Source: a virus. Taken from it: DNA of 39,999 nucleotides. The stretch lies in the IMG/VR virus record IMGVR_UViG_3300047462_000774, positions 1 to 39,999 of that record; one strand, written 5' to 3'. The notes beneath the pieces were generated by a model. The model was not told where the DNA came from. It did not search any database and was given only the letters and a program-made list of their open reading frames with translations. Made by a program: the position numbers and the translations under genes. Below are positions 25,212 to 33,033 of this stretch, piece after piece; position 1 is the stretch's first letter, and each line of letters starts with the position of its first letter.

Positions 25212-25433
25212 CTACCGACCGTAAACGTAATCCGCGCATTGCTTGACGTACCAGAGCAGGAGCAGGGCGGTAACCAGATTGAAGATCGCAACGTACCGGA
25301 TGATGAGCGTCTTGATGCGGGCGGGTCGCGCCATGGTGGACACAGCTTGGCCCTTCGCCTTGATGCACCCGACGATTCCCCACGCGACCGTCCAGGCCAC
25401 GGCGATGCCGATCAGGATGCTGTTCATGGTCAT
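25212..25433 (-). CDS. Small two-pass membrane protein
   Basis: 73 aa, ATG in a 4-base overlap with the RHH gene. Two membrane segments (about 5-23 and 42-64) with a basic loop (KAKGQAVSTMARPARIK) between. This shape is common to holins and small phage inner-membrane proteins. It is the second gene of the left block and may start the lysis group. Family not recognised. Confidence 0.65.
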   Translation of the reverse strand: MTMNSILIGIAVAWTVAWGIVGCIKAKGQAVSTMARPARIKTLIIRYVAIFNLVTALLLLWYVKQCADYVYGR

Positions 25434-25792
25434 TTGTGCTTCTTGTCGCGAGCGAGTTTTTCCGCAAGGAATTTAGGCGAAGGAATCAGATCGGGAGGGC
25501 GATTTACGACGGGCAGCACATCCGACACGTGGAGTTTTTTTGGCCCGGCTGTCTGAGATTGAGTTTGTGTGACGCGCTTGCGTCCGCCTTTGCCAGTCCT
25601 AGGAGGAGCGGTCTTGAACTGGGCCGGAACCTTTACCCCGCAGCGCTCCATTTTCTCGTAGACCGCGTCGCGGATCAAAGCGGACCGGTCAGAGTAGCCG
25701 AGCTTGGCCAGCGCACTGTCGATCTCGGCAAGAAATTCCTCCTTCATCATGGTGAGGACTTGCTTCTGACCTGGTGCCCGTTGATTCGGCAT
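25430..25792 (-). CDS. RHH-type DNA-binding regulator, late-side
   Basis: 120 aa from the ATG at the edge of the divergent switch (reading frame runs further upstream, but that overlaps promoter elements). Residues 17-43 (FLAEIDSALAKLGYSDRSALIRDAV) form a ribbon-helix-helix/CopG-like domain: one strand before, then helix A, GYSDRS turn, helix B. A basic linker (RTGKGGRKR) and a Lys-rich tail follow. RHH proteins bind DNA as dimers and repress their own promoters. The facing plus-strand gene also encodes an RHH protein. Confidence 0.65.
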   Translation of the reverse strand: MPNQRAPGQKQVLTMMKEEFLAEIDSALAKLGYSDRSALIRDAVYEKMERCGVKVPAQFKTAPPRTGKGGRKRVTQTQSQTAGPKKLHVSDVLPVVNRPPDLIPSPKFLAEKLARDKKHK

Positions 25793-25798
25793 AAGGTG

Positions 25799-25826
25799 TA
25801 TATATCGGGTTTTGCGGCTTTTACAA
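25799..25826 (-). promoter_or_regulatory. Predicted promoter for the left block
   Basis: TTGTAA at 25821-25826 (-35) and TATATA at 25799-25804 (-10), 16 bases apart, read on the minus strand. The predicted transcript start falls about at the ATG of the RHH gene, so the message may be leaderless. Confidence 0.5.
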
Positions 25827-25840
25827 GGCACCCTTCTTTT

Positions 25841-25869
25841 TTGCTTGCTCAGTATATGCTCAGTATATA
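25841..25869 (+). promoter_or_regulatory. Predicted promoter for the right block
   Basis: TTGCTT at 25841-25846 and TATATA at 25864-25869, 17 bases apart, fit a sigma-70-type promoter. The predicted start leaves only about 7 leader bases before the ATG. The spacer holds the tandem 11-bp repeat, so a repressor bound there would block it. Confidence 0.55.
25847..25868. repeat. Tandem 11-bp repeat GCTCAGTATAT
   Basis: Two exact copies back to back (25847-25857, 25858-25868), inside the plus-strand promoter spacer and reaching the -10. One turn of helix apart, so two protein dimers could sit on the same face of the DNA. Probable operator. Confidence 0.65.
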
Positions 25870-25882
25870 TACCTTGGGCTCC

Positions 25883-26053
25883 ATGAAAAAGCCGCAACGC
25901 CGAGGGGCAGTGACGAAGTCGGAGTCAAGAGCCGTCATCGTTTACTTCCCGAAAACCATCATCCCACTGATCGACGAAGCCGTTCGTCTGCGCGACACGG
26001 ATCGCAGCAAGTTCATCCGCAGCGCCGTCCGCGAGAAGCTATCTGCCGCCTGA
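25883..26053 (+). CDS. RHH-type DNA-binding regulator, early-side
   Basis: 56 aa. I use the ATG after the promoter, because the longer frame upstream runs across it. The sequence AVIVYFPKTIIPLIDEAV (strand then helix A) and RDTDRSKFIRSAVREKL (turn and helix B) match a ribbon-helix-helix protein almost from end to end. It probably acts as a repressor at the switch. Whether it is the lysogeny repressor cannot be told; no larger Mu c-like repressor is seen. Confidence 0.7.
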   Translation: MKKPQRRGAVTKSESRAVIVYFPKTIIPLIDEAVRLRDTDRSKFIRSAVREKLSAA

Positions 26054-26060
26054 ACCATCT

Positions 26061-26300
26061 ATGGCGATACCGGTCCAGCCCGAGCTTGATTTTGATTTCT
26101 ACCTGCCCGCGGGACGCGAGACGTTCCGCACGTGGGAGGTGGCCGCGATCATTCGTCACTCCGAGGACCACGTGATCAACCTGATCGAGGCCAAGGAATT
26201 CGGCGACTACGTCGATGCCCGCGGCGCCGGAGCCTCCAAGTCCTCGTACGTCATCACCCGCGCCGGGCTCGTCGCCTGGCTCACCAAAAGGAAACGCTGA
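26061..26300 (+). CDS. Excisionase/MerR-like HTH protein
   Basis: 79 aa. TWEVAAIIRHSEDHVINLIE (about 24-43) followed by a wing and 'SYVITRAGLVAWL' near the end fits a small winged HTH of the excisionase/helix-turn-helix 17 type. It probably bends or binds phage DNA, perhaps at genome ends or at the switch. Its place just after the RHH gene suggests early regulation. The start has no ribosome site. Confidence 0.6.
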   Translation: MAIPVQPELDFDFYLPAGRETFRTWEVAAIIRHSEDHVINLIEAKEFGDYVDARGAGASKSSYVITRAGLVAWLTKRKR

Positions 26301-26731
26301 TGCTCACCGAAGAACAACACGAACTCGCTTACGATTATCTCGACGACATCCAGTCATTCCTGGCCGGCACGCTCAGCGAGGAGCGTTTGCGCCAGGTCCT
26401 TTGCAGCATGGCCAACGACGGTTTGGCCTGGGACCTGACCGGGCCCTTGCGCGATGCGTTCGACCGAATGCTCCGCGACGGCGACATCGTCGGCGTCATC
26501 CAGAACGTCTGGGACGACCTCAACGAGTGCGTGGACCCATGCTGCTACGAGAAGGTCTACCACACGCGCGAAGTCGCTGCGCTGATCAAGGAACCAATTT
26601 TCCCGCAGGGGGAAAACGCGCCGCACGCGACGGTGCAGAAGCCTGAAGAGGAGTCAACCAGGACATTAACCCCACAGCCATCCGTAAGGGCCGCCCTCGA
26701 CCAAGCGGATAAGTCGGAACTCCATGGCTAA
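26300..26731 (+). CDS. Acidic protein of unknown function
   Basis: 143 aa. The ATG overlaps the previous stop by one base (TGATG); the upstream reading frame is not likely to be used. Helical and acidic in the first ~100 residues (LTEEQHELAYDYLDDIQSFL, then LRDAFDRMLRDGDIVGVIQ), with a short disordered end. No family recognised. Conserved place between regulators and the transposase suggests an early control or assembly role. Confidence 0.55.
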   Translation: MLTEEQHELAYDYLDDIQSFLAGTLSEERLRQVLCSMANDGLAWDLTGPLRDAFDRMLRDGDIVGVIQNVWDDLNECVDPCCYEKVYHTREVAALIKEPIFPQGENAPHATVQKPEEESTRTLTPQPSVRAALDQADKSELHG

Positions 26732-27494
26732 CGGGATCGCGAACCCTTTTATGAGTAAATCAAAAGCACTGTCACTCATCCTGCCGGAGGCAAAACCCGA
26801 GCAGCTCGAATCACACCTCCTCGGCTTCGCCACGATGGAGGAGGTCCACCGGCGACTGACCCTCGTCATGCAGGCGGCCCAGGGCGCCTGTCTCTGCCGG
26901 CTCCAGGACGAATACGGTTTCAGCCACGGCGGCGACCGAAAGTCGATCAAGACCGCACCGTGCGGTTTTGATTCCTGGGCCGAGTTCATCAAGGCCAAGT
27001 TCCGGTTCTCCGACGACAAGGCCCGCCGGCTGATGGGTGTGTGGCAGGGGATGCGGCCACTGCTGGAGAAGCTATCGCCCAAGGACCGGGAGCTGTTCCT
27101 CGACTTCCTTCGCCGGCCCATGCTTCACCTCACACCTCCCGGGGTGAAAGTGCTTGAGCGGCTGACGCACAAGATCACCGACGCCGAGACGCAGAAGGAA
27201 TTCCTCCTCGAATGCGGCTTCATTAAAAAGCCCCACGGTCACTCGCTCAAGAACCGCGCTGCCGGCAGCGGCGACGAGGATGATACACCGCCGGCGCTGA
27301 CGCTCGAGGAGCGCGTGCAGATGCAGCTCGATCTCTTCGGCAAGTTCGCCCTGACCGTAGACGAGGTCATCGACCGCGGAGGAAAGAAGATCCACGTCAT
27401 CAGCGAGTGGCCGACACCGCGCCTGGACGAGGCGATCCAGGTCGCGAAGAAAACCCTCACCACGCTGGTGAAAATCAGAAAGGCACGCTCATGA
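26724..27494 (+). CDS. DUF3102-like protein, early region
   Basis: 256 aa, overlapping the previous gene by 8 bases. GFDSWAEFIKAKFRFSDDKA then RRLMGVWQGM (about 81-110) has the 'F..W...~F.FS...A..~M' style of DUF3102, a helical DNA-related family often found on mobile elements. The rest is helical with many charged residues. Role unknown. Confidence 0.5.
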   Translation: MANGIANPFMSKSKALSLILPEAKPEQLESHLLGFATMEEVHRRLTLVMQAAQGACLCRLQDEYGFSHGGDRKSIKTAPCGFDSWAEFIKAKFRFSDDKARRLMGVWQGMRPLLEKLSPKDRELFLDFLRRPMLHLTPPGVKVLERLTHKITDAETQKEFLLECGFIKKPHGHSLKNRAAGSGDEDDTPPALTLEERVQMQLDLFGKFALTVDEVIDRGGKKIHVISEWPTPRLDEAIQVAKKTLTTLVKIRKARS

Positions 27495-27682
27495 ACAACG
27501 GGACTGCCCCTCAAACTATCGAAGTCAGGGTTCACCCAGAGGGCTGGATCGTCATGACCGTAAAAGCGGTCCTCGATGGCGAGGAACTCCTGATCGTGCA
27601 GACGATGGACCCCGCCAGCGCACGGCGTACGGGCATGACACTCCTTGTCGCGGCGAATCTCTCGGAAGGGAAAAAGCTATGA
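27491..27682 (+). CDS. Small hypothetical protein
   Basis: 63 aa, ATG in a 4-base overlap. Strand-rich core (TIEVRVHPEGWIVMTVKAVL) with no cysteines or membrane segment. No family recognised; supported by tight coupling to both neighbours and by composition like theirs. Confidence 0.5.
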   Translation: MNNGTAPQTIEVRVHPEGWIVMTVKAVLDGEELLIVQTMDPASARRTGMTLLVAANLSEGKKL

Positions 27683-27876
27683 GCGGCTGCCCGGTTTGCG
27701 GAAGCATCCCGCTCGTCGATGCGACCAAGGAAGGCGACCTCCGTGTCGCCAAAGTAGCCTGCCTCGCCTCCTCACAACACGCCTACGTCGTGGTGAAATG
27801 CGCTGCTCCGCTAAGCGCCTTCGATATGGCCTTAGCAGCGTGGGACGGCATCCGCAGAAAGGCGAAGGCCAAATGA
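27679..27876 (+). CDS. Small CPxC zinc-type protein
   Basis: 65 aa, ATG in a 4-base overlap. CPVC at residues 4-7 and further Cys (28, 41) could hold a metal. The rest is strand and helix (AYVVVKCAAPLSAFDMALAA). Similar small 'Lar-like' or zinc-finger proteins in phages often counter host restriction, but I cannot show that here. Confidence 0.55.
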   Translation: MSGCPVCGSIPLVDATKEGDLRVAKVACLASSQHAYVVVKCAAPLSAFDMALAAWDGIRRKAKAK

Positions 27877-28007
27877 GCCGGTTCCTTGTGATGGTCTACA
27901 TGACCTTCAACCACTTCGACGTCCTCATAGGGTGTCTGTTGTTTGGGCTGCTCTTAGATTTTCTCATCGCGATGGCGTCATCGGAATCAAAGGAGACAAA
28001 GCCGTGA
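27873..28007 (+). CDS. Tiny membrane protein before the transposase
   Basis: 44 aa, ATG in a 4-base overlap. One hydrophobic segment (about 4-34, MVYMTFNHFDVLIGCLLFGL) and a charged C-terminus (SSESKETKP). Its end overlaps the transposase start. Possibly a superinfection-exclusion or membrane-damage peptide; function unknown. Confidence 0.5.
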   Translation: MSRFLVMVYMTFNHFDVLIGCLLFGLLLDFLIAMASSESKETKP

Positions 28008-30049
28008 GCGGCATGCCTCTCGCCCTGGCGGACACGCTCACCCACGCCGGCCTGCCGGCGGATGTGCGGCGCGAGGTGGACCTGCTTACACCGCTGATCA
28101 AGGCCGTGCTCGACGCTCCGCACGGTGCGAAGCGCGCGGCTGAGGAAAGCGCGGCACGTCAAATGACCGCCGCCGGATTCGAGATGACGCGGCACGCGAT
28201 CCGCGACCTGGTCTCGCACTACCGCCGCGAGGGATGGCGCGCCCTGATCGACGGCCGCAAGCTCGAGCACGAAGACAACAACCTGCCGGCGGCATTCAAG
28301 CAGGAGGTAAAACGCCGGTTCGAGAAACACGGGCGCTCGATCTCCCGCGCGCACGAGGACCTGCTGCGCGACTGGCGCGCCGGCAAGCCCATCCCTGGTT
28401 ACCCGAAGCATCCGAAGGCCCAGGACCACCATTCATATCCGCGGGGCTGGTCACTGAAGAACCTCGAGCGCGTGTGCAAAAGCAGCGCCTGGGAAAAGGC
28501 CGCTATGCGCGTCGGTCTCGGTCACGCGAACGCGAAGCATGGGGTGAAGCACTTCACCACCCGGGTCCATCTCTGGCACCTGTCGCACCTCATGCTCGAC
28601 GACGTCGATCACGACAACTTCGTCTACGTCGGCACCAAGAGCCAAGCCTGCCGCGTATCTCAACTCGGCGCGCTGGATGTCTTCTCCGGAAACTACTTCT
28701 GCCACGGCACGCATCCCCAGCTCAAGCGCTGGGATCCCAAGCAGGAGAAGTTCGTCACCGACAAACTCAAGGAGGCCAACACTCGCTTCCTAGTGGCGAT
28801 GCAGCTCTACGAGCACGGCTACAGCCCACTGGGCACTGAATACGTTGTCGAGCGCGCGACCGCCACCATCCGCGAGGAGACCGCGCGGATCCTGCACGAT
28901 CGCACCAAGGCCATCCATGGCGACCCGATGATCCGCGTGAACCTCGGCGGCTGGTCGGGTAAGCAGCAAGTAGTCGCCGGGATGTTCCTCGGCGACGGCG
29001 GCGGCAACCCGCGGCACAAGGCGCCGCTCGAGTCCTGGCACAACCTTTTGCACAACTGGCTCGGTGCCCTGCCAGGACAGACCGGCCCGGACGTGGCGCG
29101 CAGGCCCGAGCAGCTCGCCGGCCTGCTCAAGGCCAACGAGGAACTGATGCAGATCGCCAAGCAGCTCTCGCCCTGGGCTGCGAAGCAACTCAAGTTCCCC
29201 CTGCAGGAGTATTGGACGGAATTCATCCCGATCCTGGGCGAGACGATCAAGCTCATCAACGATCGGCGCACCCACAACCTCGAGGGTTGGTACGAGCTGA
29301 AGTTTCTGACCGATCAATATCGGTTCCATCGCGGGAGCGAGGAATGGCTGAGTCAGGAGCAATATCTCGCCCTGCCCGACTCCACCCAGGCGTGGCTGCG
29401 AGAAGAAGTCCGAAAGGACACGGCTTTGCACCGGCCCTCGAAGCTCAGCCCGTCAGACGTTTTCGCGATGAAGCGTGGCGGCGTGTGCCGGGCGTCAACG
29501 GCGATGATCGCCGAGATCCTCTACCGCGATCTGGCCACCGAGCGTCGGAGCCGCAACGGCTACTTCACGTTCGACGACCAGGAGGTTTCGCCAGAGGAAC
29601 TGCGTTACCACTCGCGGATCTGCACGCCCGACGGACGGCAGGAAGAATTGACCGGCGACAAGTACGACGTCGTGGTCAATCCCTTCCAGCCGCACCTCCT
29701 CTGGATTTACACCGGCAAGGGCGCATTCCTGGGCATCGCCCCCCGGGCGGAAAAGTCGAACCGGGCCGACGAGGACCAGACCAAGAAGAACCTCGCCTTC
29801 GAGCAGAAGCGCCTGCGCGACCTGGCCAAGCCGCTGAAGGAACGGCACGCCGACATCGCCCGCGACGAGGCCAATCGCCTCAAGCAAAACAATGACGTGC
29901 TCGCCTCCGGCCACACGACCGAGGCCGAGGCCCGCTTCGCCGATCACGAGGCCGCGCCAGTCCTATCTGAGTGCATCACCTCTGAAAGGCCGGTGCAGCC
30001 GGATTTCAACGAGGAGGAAGACCCGCTCGATCCCACCAAACTTTTATGA
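28004..30049 (+). CDS. Mu-type DDE transposase (MuA-like)
   Basis: 681 aa. Start GTG overlaps the previous stop (GTGA) with AGGAG 9 bases upstream; the frame extends upstream but lacks a site. It has an N-terminal HTH region (to ~190), an rve-type catalytic core, and a charged C-terminus with an acidic DLP-type end. Core marks: LMLDDVDHDNF (D199/D200), an EYVVERATATI segment at the second acid (E283), and KAPLESWHN (E343). Spacing from E283 to E343 (60) matches MuA (56). MuA cuts and joins phage ends to target DNA. The second acid is Glu, not Asp (see findings). The MuB-like gene follows. Confidence 0.85.
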   Translation: MSGMPLALADTLTHAGLPADVRREVDLLTPLIKAVLDAPHGAKRAAEESAARQMTAAGFEMTRHAIRDLVSHYRREGWRALIDGRKLEHEDNNLPAAFKQEVKRRFEKHGRSISRAHEDLLRDWRAGKPIPGYPKHPKAQDHHSYPRGWSLKNLERVCKSSAWEKAAMRVGLGHANAKHGVKHFTTRVHLWHLSHLMLDDVDHDNFVYVGTKSQACRVSQLGALDVFSGNYFCHGTHPQLKRWDPKQEKFVTDKLKEANTRFLVAMQLYEHGYSPLGTEYVVERATATIREETARILHDRTKAIHGDPMIRVNLGGWSGKQQVVAGMFLGDGGGNPRHKAPLESWHNLLHNWLGALPGQTGPDVARRPEQLAGLLKANEELMQIAKQLSPWAAKQLKFPLQEYWTEFIPILGETIKLINDRRTHNLEGWYELKFLTDQYRFHRGSEEWLSQEQYLALPDSTQAWLREEVRKDTALHRPSKLSPSDVFAMKRGGVCRASTAMIAEILYRDLATERRSRNGYFTFDDQEVSPEELRYHSRICTPDGRQEELTGDKYDVVVNPFQPHLLWIYTGKGAFLGIAPRAEKSNRADEDQTKKNLAFEQKRLRDLAKPLKERHADIARDEANRLKQNNDVLASGHTTEAEARFADHEAAPVLSECITSERPVQPDFNEEEDPLDPTKLL

Positions 30050-30246
30050 ACCAAAAAATCAAAGAAGCCCTGCAGGAGATGGATACGGCGCGCGCCAGTT
30101 TCAACCGCGCGTCGCAGAAACTGATGACGGCCATGCGTGAGCAGGCCGAGGAAAACGCGCGGGCGCTGGCGGAACTCCAGCAGCTCCAGGCCTCACTCAA
30201 GGAGGCGGCGGACAAGGCGGCCAAGATGACCGAGGTGGCAAAATGA
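30046..30246 (+). CDS. Short coiled-coil protein between transposase and MuB
   Basis: 66 aa, ATG in a 4-base overlap, stop overlapping the next start. The whole protein is one amphipathic coiled coil with heptad-like Leu/Ala spacing (LKEAADKAAKM). It may help the transposase and ATPase meet. No family recognised. Confidence 0.6.
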   Translation: MNQKIKEALQEMDTARASFNRASQKLMTAMREQAEENARALAELQQLQASLKEAADKAAKMTEVAK

Positions 30247-31436
30247 GCGAGCTGACCGACATCCTGCCGGCCACGGAGAACGCTCCCGTGGAGAACGACG
30301 CCACACCGATCCCCGCGCACAACCTCGGGGACACCGTCCGCGCGTCCTGGAACTTCTCGAAGCACCAGCTCGTCGCCAACATCGCCCACTGCTCGCCAGA
30401 GGGGAAGGAAGCGCTCGTCACAGCCTTCATGTGGTGCATCGATCCGATGCATCCGGTTCACCAGAAGGATTTCGCCGCGCGCGTTGGCTACTCGAGCAAC
30501 ACGGTCTGGAAAATTTTCCAAGGCAAGTACACTGCACCCGACGGCACGCGCCTCGACGTCCCCCGCAAGTTGATCGATGCCATCCGTAGTTTTCTCAAGC
30601 TCGAGGCGGAGCGATTCACTGGCGGCACGACCGACTTCGTCGAGACGCCCACTTACCGGCGCATCGCGGCGATCTGTGACCTCGCCCGGGAGAGCCAAAC
30701 CCCGGCGTTCATCATCGGTCCGTCCCACTGCGGCAAGACCACGGGTCTTCGCCAGTACGTCAGCGCCAACAATCACGGCCGCTCCGTATATTGCCGCATT
30801 CCCGCGGCTTCCGGCGTGACCGGCTTGCTCCGCGTGATCGCGACCGCCGTCGGCGTCAGCGACAACAACAACGAGGTGAACCTGCGTCGCTACATCAAGC
30901 GCGCGATCACCCGCGACATGCTCGTTGCCCTCGATGAGGTGCACCAGCTCAGTTACACCTATCAAAAATCGAGCTTCTTCAAGGCGCTCGAAGTCATCCG
31001 GGAGGTGTATGACGAAACGCGGTGTGGCATGGTGTTGTGCGGAACCAAGCTGCTCCTGGAGAAGATCGAGGGCGCGAAGAACGCCGAGCTGGAGCAGCTC
31101 TTCAACCGCGGTACGCACCGGTTGAATCTCGGTAACTCCCCGACGCCGTCGGATCTGAAGGCGATCCTCACCGCTAACCATCTCGAGTTCCCGGACCGCT
31201 CGCTCGAGCTGGAGGTCGTTCCCGCTACCAAGCGTAGTCCCGCGGTCATCGACAATCCATACGACGTGCTGCGTCAGCTCGCCACCACGACGCGCCTAAA
31301 GGCCGTAACGGAGCGCCTGCGCTATGCGCGGAAACTGGCGACCAAAGATGAGGCACCCGTCTCGTGGACCCACTTCCTTATGGCGCACCACATGATCAAG
31401 CGGAACGAGGACGAGAGCCCGGAGACGTGGTCATGA
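30243..31436 (+). CDS. MuB-like AAA+ target-DNA ATPase
   Basis: 397 aa, ATG in a 4-base overlap. Walker A GPSHCGKT at 159-166 (Lys 165), Walker B LVALDEVHQ with D231/E232; helical N-terminus with an HTH-like segment (AARVGYSSNTVWKIFQG, about 79-95) and a C-terminal AAA lid. MuB binds target DNA with ATP, brings it to MuA and protects phage DNA from self-insertion. The pairing with the transposase is the standard Mu layout. It is longer than Mu's MuB (312 aa). Confidence 0.85.
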   Translation: MSELTDILPATENAPVENDATPIPAHNLGDTVRASWNFSKHQLVANIAHCSPEGKEALVTAFMWCIDPMHPVHQKDFAARVGYSSNTVWKIFQGKYTAPDGTRLDVPRKLIDAIRSFLKLEAERFTGGTTDFVETPTYRRIAAICDLARESQTPAFIIGPSHCGKTTGLRQYVSANNHGRSVYCRIPAASGVTGLLRVIATAVGVSDNNNEVNLRRYIKRAITRDMLVALDEVHQLSYTYQKSSFFKALEVIREVYDETRCGMVLCGTKLLLEKIEGAKNAELEQLFNRGTHRLNLGNSPTPSDLKAILTANHLEFPDRSLELEVVPATKRSPAVIDNPYDVLRQLATTTRLKAVTERLRYARKLATKDEAPVSWTHFLMAHHMIKRNEDESPETWS

Positions 31437-31807
31437 AGGTGCGCGTCATTCGCGACGACTGCGGGAACCCGTACCTGGTGCGGCTCACGTTTTTTGACCT
31501 GCTCGGCTACTCGCTGAAGTTGCACATCATCCTTCGCTCAGACCGCGATCGCGAGCTGCACGATCATCCCTGGACGTTCGTCACGTGGATGCTGCACGGC
31601 GGTTACTGGGAGCACACCGAGGCCGGCCGCGAATGGATTACGCCAGGCACGCTTCGCGTTTGCGCGTCGCCCCACCCGCACCGTCTGGAAGTGGTCAACC
31701 CGGCCGTGACGCTCGTCCTAACCTATCCCAGGGAGCGGGAATGGGGCTTCTACACGCGCTCCGGCTGGGTGCCGTGGACCAAATACAAATCCGACCAGGA
31801 GTGCTGA
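31433..31807 (+). CDS. Cupin-like protein
   Basis: 124 aa, ATG in a 4-base overlap. ELHDHPWTFVTWMLHGGYWEH (about 40-60) and SPHPHRLEVV (81-90) provide the His/Glu pair sets of a single-domain cupin barrel that usually holds a metal. The end, REREWGFYTRSGWVPW, fits phage cupins. Substrate is unknown; it may be an enzyme or a sensor. Confidence 0.6.
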   Translation: MKVRVIRDDCGNPYLVRLTFFDLLGYSLKLHIILRSDRDRELHDHPWTFVTWMLHGGYWEHTEAGREWITPGTLRVCASPHPHRLEVVNPAVTLVLTYPREREWGFYTRSGWVPWTKYKSDQEC

Positions 31808-32022
31808 TGCCGCGTTTCCCCTACCACTTTTGTCAGGCCCTGGGCTGCACGGAGATGACGCCCGAGGGCGCCGATTTCTGCGCATGCCACATCCCGGGCC
31901 AAGTGGAGGAGGACCTTTTCTTTCCCATGATCGACGACGATTTCGCTGACGCCAGCCAGCTCCCCGAAGAACAACCTGCCGCGCCTGGCGACGCGCAACC
32001 CCAGGAGACAGCCACCCCATGA
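31807..32022 (+). CDS. Small Cys/His-rich protein
   Basis: 71 aa; ATG overlaps the previous stop by one base. The first 30 residues have FCQALGCTEM and FCACHIPG: C-x4-C and C-x-C-H, a likely zinc site. The C-terminal half is acidic and Pro/Ala-rich, like a flexible tail. No family named. Confidence 0.55.
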   Translation: MPRFPYHFCQALGCTEMTPEGADFCACHIPGQVEEDLFFPMIDDDFADASQLPEEQPAAPGDAQPQETATP

Positions 32023-32474
32023 CCACGAACCAAATCCAGACCCGTATCAGCCGTTGCATCGACCTCAAGCGCGTCATCGCTGACGCCGAGGCCGAGATGA
32101 AGGAGAATAAAGCCGCGCTCGTCGCCGAGGCGTCATACCGCACCGGTGAGCATAGCGACACCGATGGCGGCGGCTGGTCGTGGCGTTTCCAAGACGCCGA
32201 CGGCAACGAGGTCTGCGTCACGCAGCCGGGCCGCAAGTTGAAAGCTAAACTCGATCCCGAAGCCAAGGGCTTCGACAAGATCAAGGAACTCGCTGGCCGC
32301 TGCTTCATGCAGCTCTTCATGCAGGTGCCGGCGTACCGCCCGGTCGAGGAATTTCAGGCGAAGGCCGCACAGTATCTGCCGAAGCCGGAAGCGAACAAGC
32401 TGATCAAACTCGTAACCACCGAGGCCGCGCCGACAGTGAGCTTCGAGGTTGCCGCCGCGAAGGAGACAGCGTGA
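32019..32474 (+). CDS. Helical protein with central strand region, unknown
   Basis: 151 aa, ATG in a 4-base overlap. A coiled N-terminus (ISRCIDLKRVIADAEAEMKE) leads to a beta part (GGGWSWRFQDADGNEVCVTQ) and a helical C-terminus (LAGRCFMQLFMQVPAYRPVE). Gam-like nuclease inhibitors occur in this region in Mu-like phages, but the sequence does not match one well. Function unknown. Confidence 0.5.
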   Translation: MTTNQIQTRISRCIDLKRVIADAEAEMKENKAALVAEASYRTGEHSDTDGGGWSWRFQDADGNEVCVTQPGRKLKAKLDPEAKGFDKIKELAGRCFMQLFMQVPAYRPVEEFQAKAAQYLPKPEANKLIKLVTTEAAPTVSFEVAAAKETA

Positions 32475-32788
32475 GCACGAACTGCGTCAAATGCGGCGTG
32501 GCCGATCGCACACGCGCCGACCTCCTCTGCGATGCGTGCGGTACCGAGAAGGACATCACTGCGAAAAGCATGGCGGCGATTCAGCACGTCCTCAGGCGGA
32601 TCCGCGACGATGAATCCATCGGCTACTTCCTGGGTGCCGGTACCGAGAGCTTCCACCTGCTGACCGTGGCGGCCTCGGCGTTGTGGGACACGCCTCTTGA
32701 TGAGGTCGAGACGATGTTCCGGCCTCGCAATCCCATCGATCCGCGGAAGGCGCTTCAGGAGCAGCTCGACAAAGCGAGGGGCGCATGA
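32471..32788 (+). CDS. Zinc-ribbon protein
   Basis: 105 aa, GTG start in a GTGA overlap. CVKC (5-8) and CDAC (20-23) form a four-Cys zinc site. A helical body (KSMAAIQHVLRRIRDDE) follows. Probably a DNA- or protein-binding adaptor of the early region. No family named. Confidence 0.6.
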   Translation: MSTNCVKCGVADRTRADLLCDACGTEKDITAKSMAAIQHVLRRIRDDESIGYFLGAGTESFHLLTVAASALWDTPLDEVETMFRPRNPIDPRKALQEQLDKARGA

Positions 32789-33033
32789 TCACGCCGCAGC
32801 AGGAACGCATCGAGAACTTCATCGCCTGGGTAATCGTTCTTTACCTCTTCGCGATCATCGTGGTTTGGCTCAGAGGCGCTTCCCCGGCCCCAGACGCCCG
32901 CGGCAGTGAAATCGTCGCGCATACAGTCTCCCAGCCGCAAACCAACACGATCCTGATCCAGGACGATGAACTGGCCACCCCCGGCCTGTACGCAGCCAAT
33001 CACCGGGAGCAGGTGGCGAAGGAGGGAAAGTGA
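32785..33033 (+). CDS. Small single-pass membrane protein
   Basis: 82 aa, ATG in a 4-base overlap. One membrane segment (FIAWVIVLYLFAIIVVWL, 12-29) then an external Pro/Ala/Asp-rich part. It overlaps the next tiny membrane gene. Exclusion or membrane control role is possible; not shown. Confidence 0.5.
   Translation: MITPQQERIENFIAWVIVLYLFAIIVVWLRGASPAPDARGSEIVAHTVSQPQTNTILIQDDELATPGLYAANHREQVAKEGK

Larger units (their letters stand above)
25793..25875. promoter_or_regulatory. Divergent switch with inverted -10 arms
   Basis: AAGGTGTATATAT on the left (25793-25805) faces TATATATACCTT on the right (25864-25875), so each start carries the same A/T-rich -10 with CCTT after it, in opposite direction. 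Together with an 11-bp tandem repeat this is the likely operator region for the two RHH proteins. Confidence 0.6.

Noticed and set aside
32019-32474. Gam-like nuclease inhibitor
   Set aside because: Place and helical start are suggestive, but the sequence lacks the even coiled-coil nature of Gam, so I left it unnamed.
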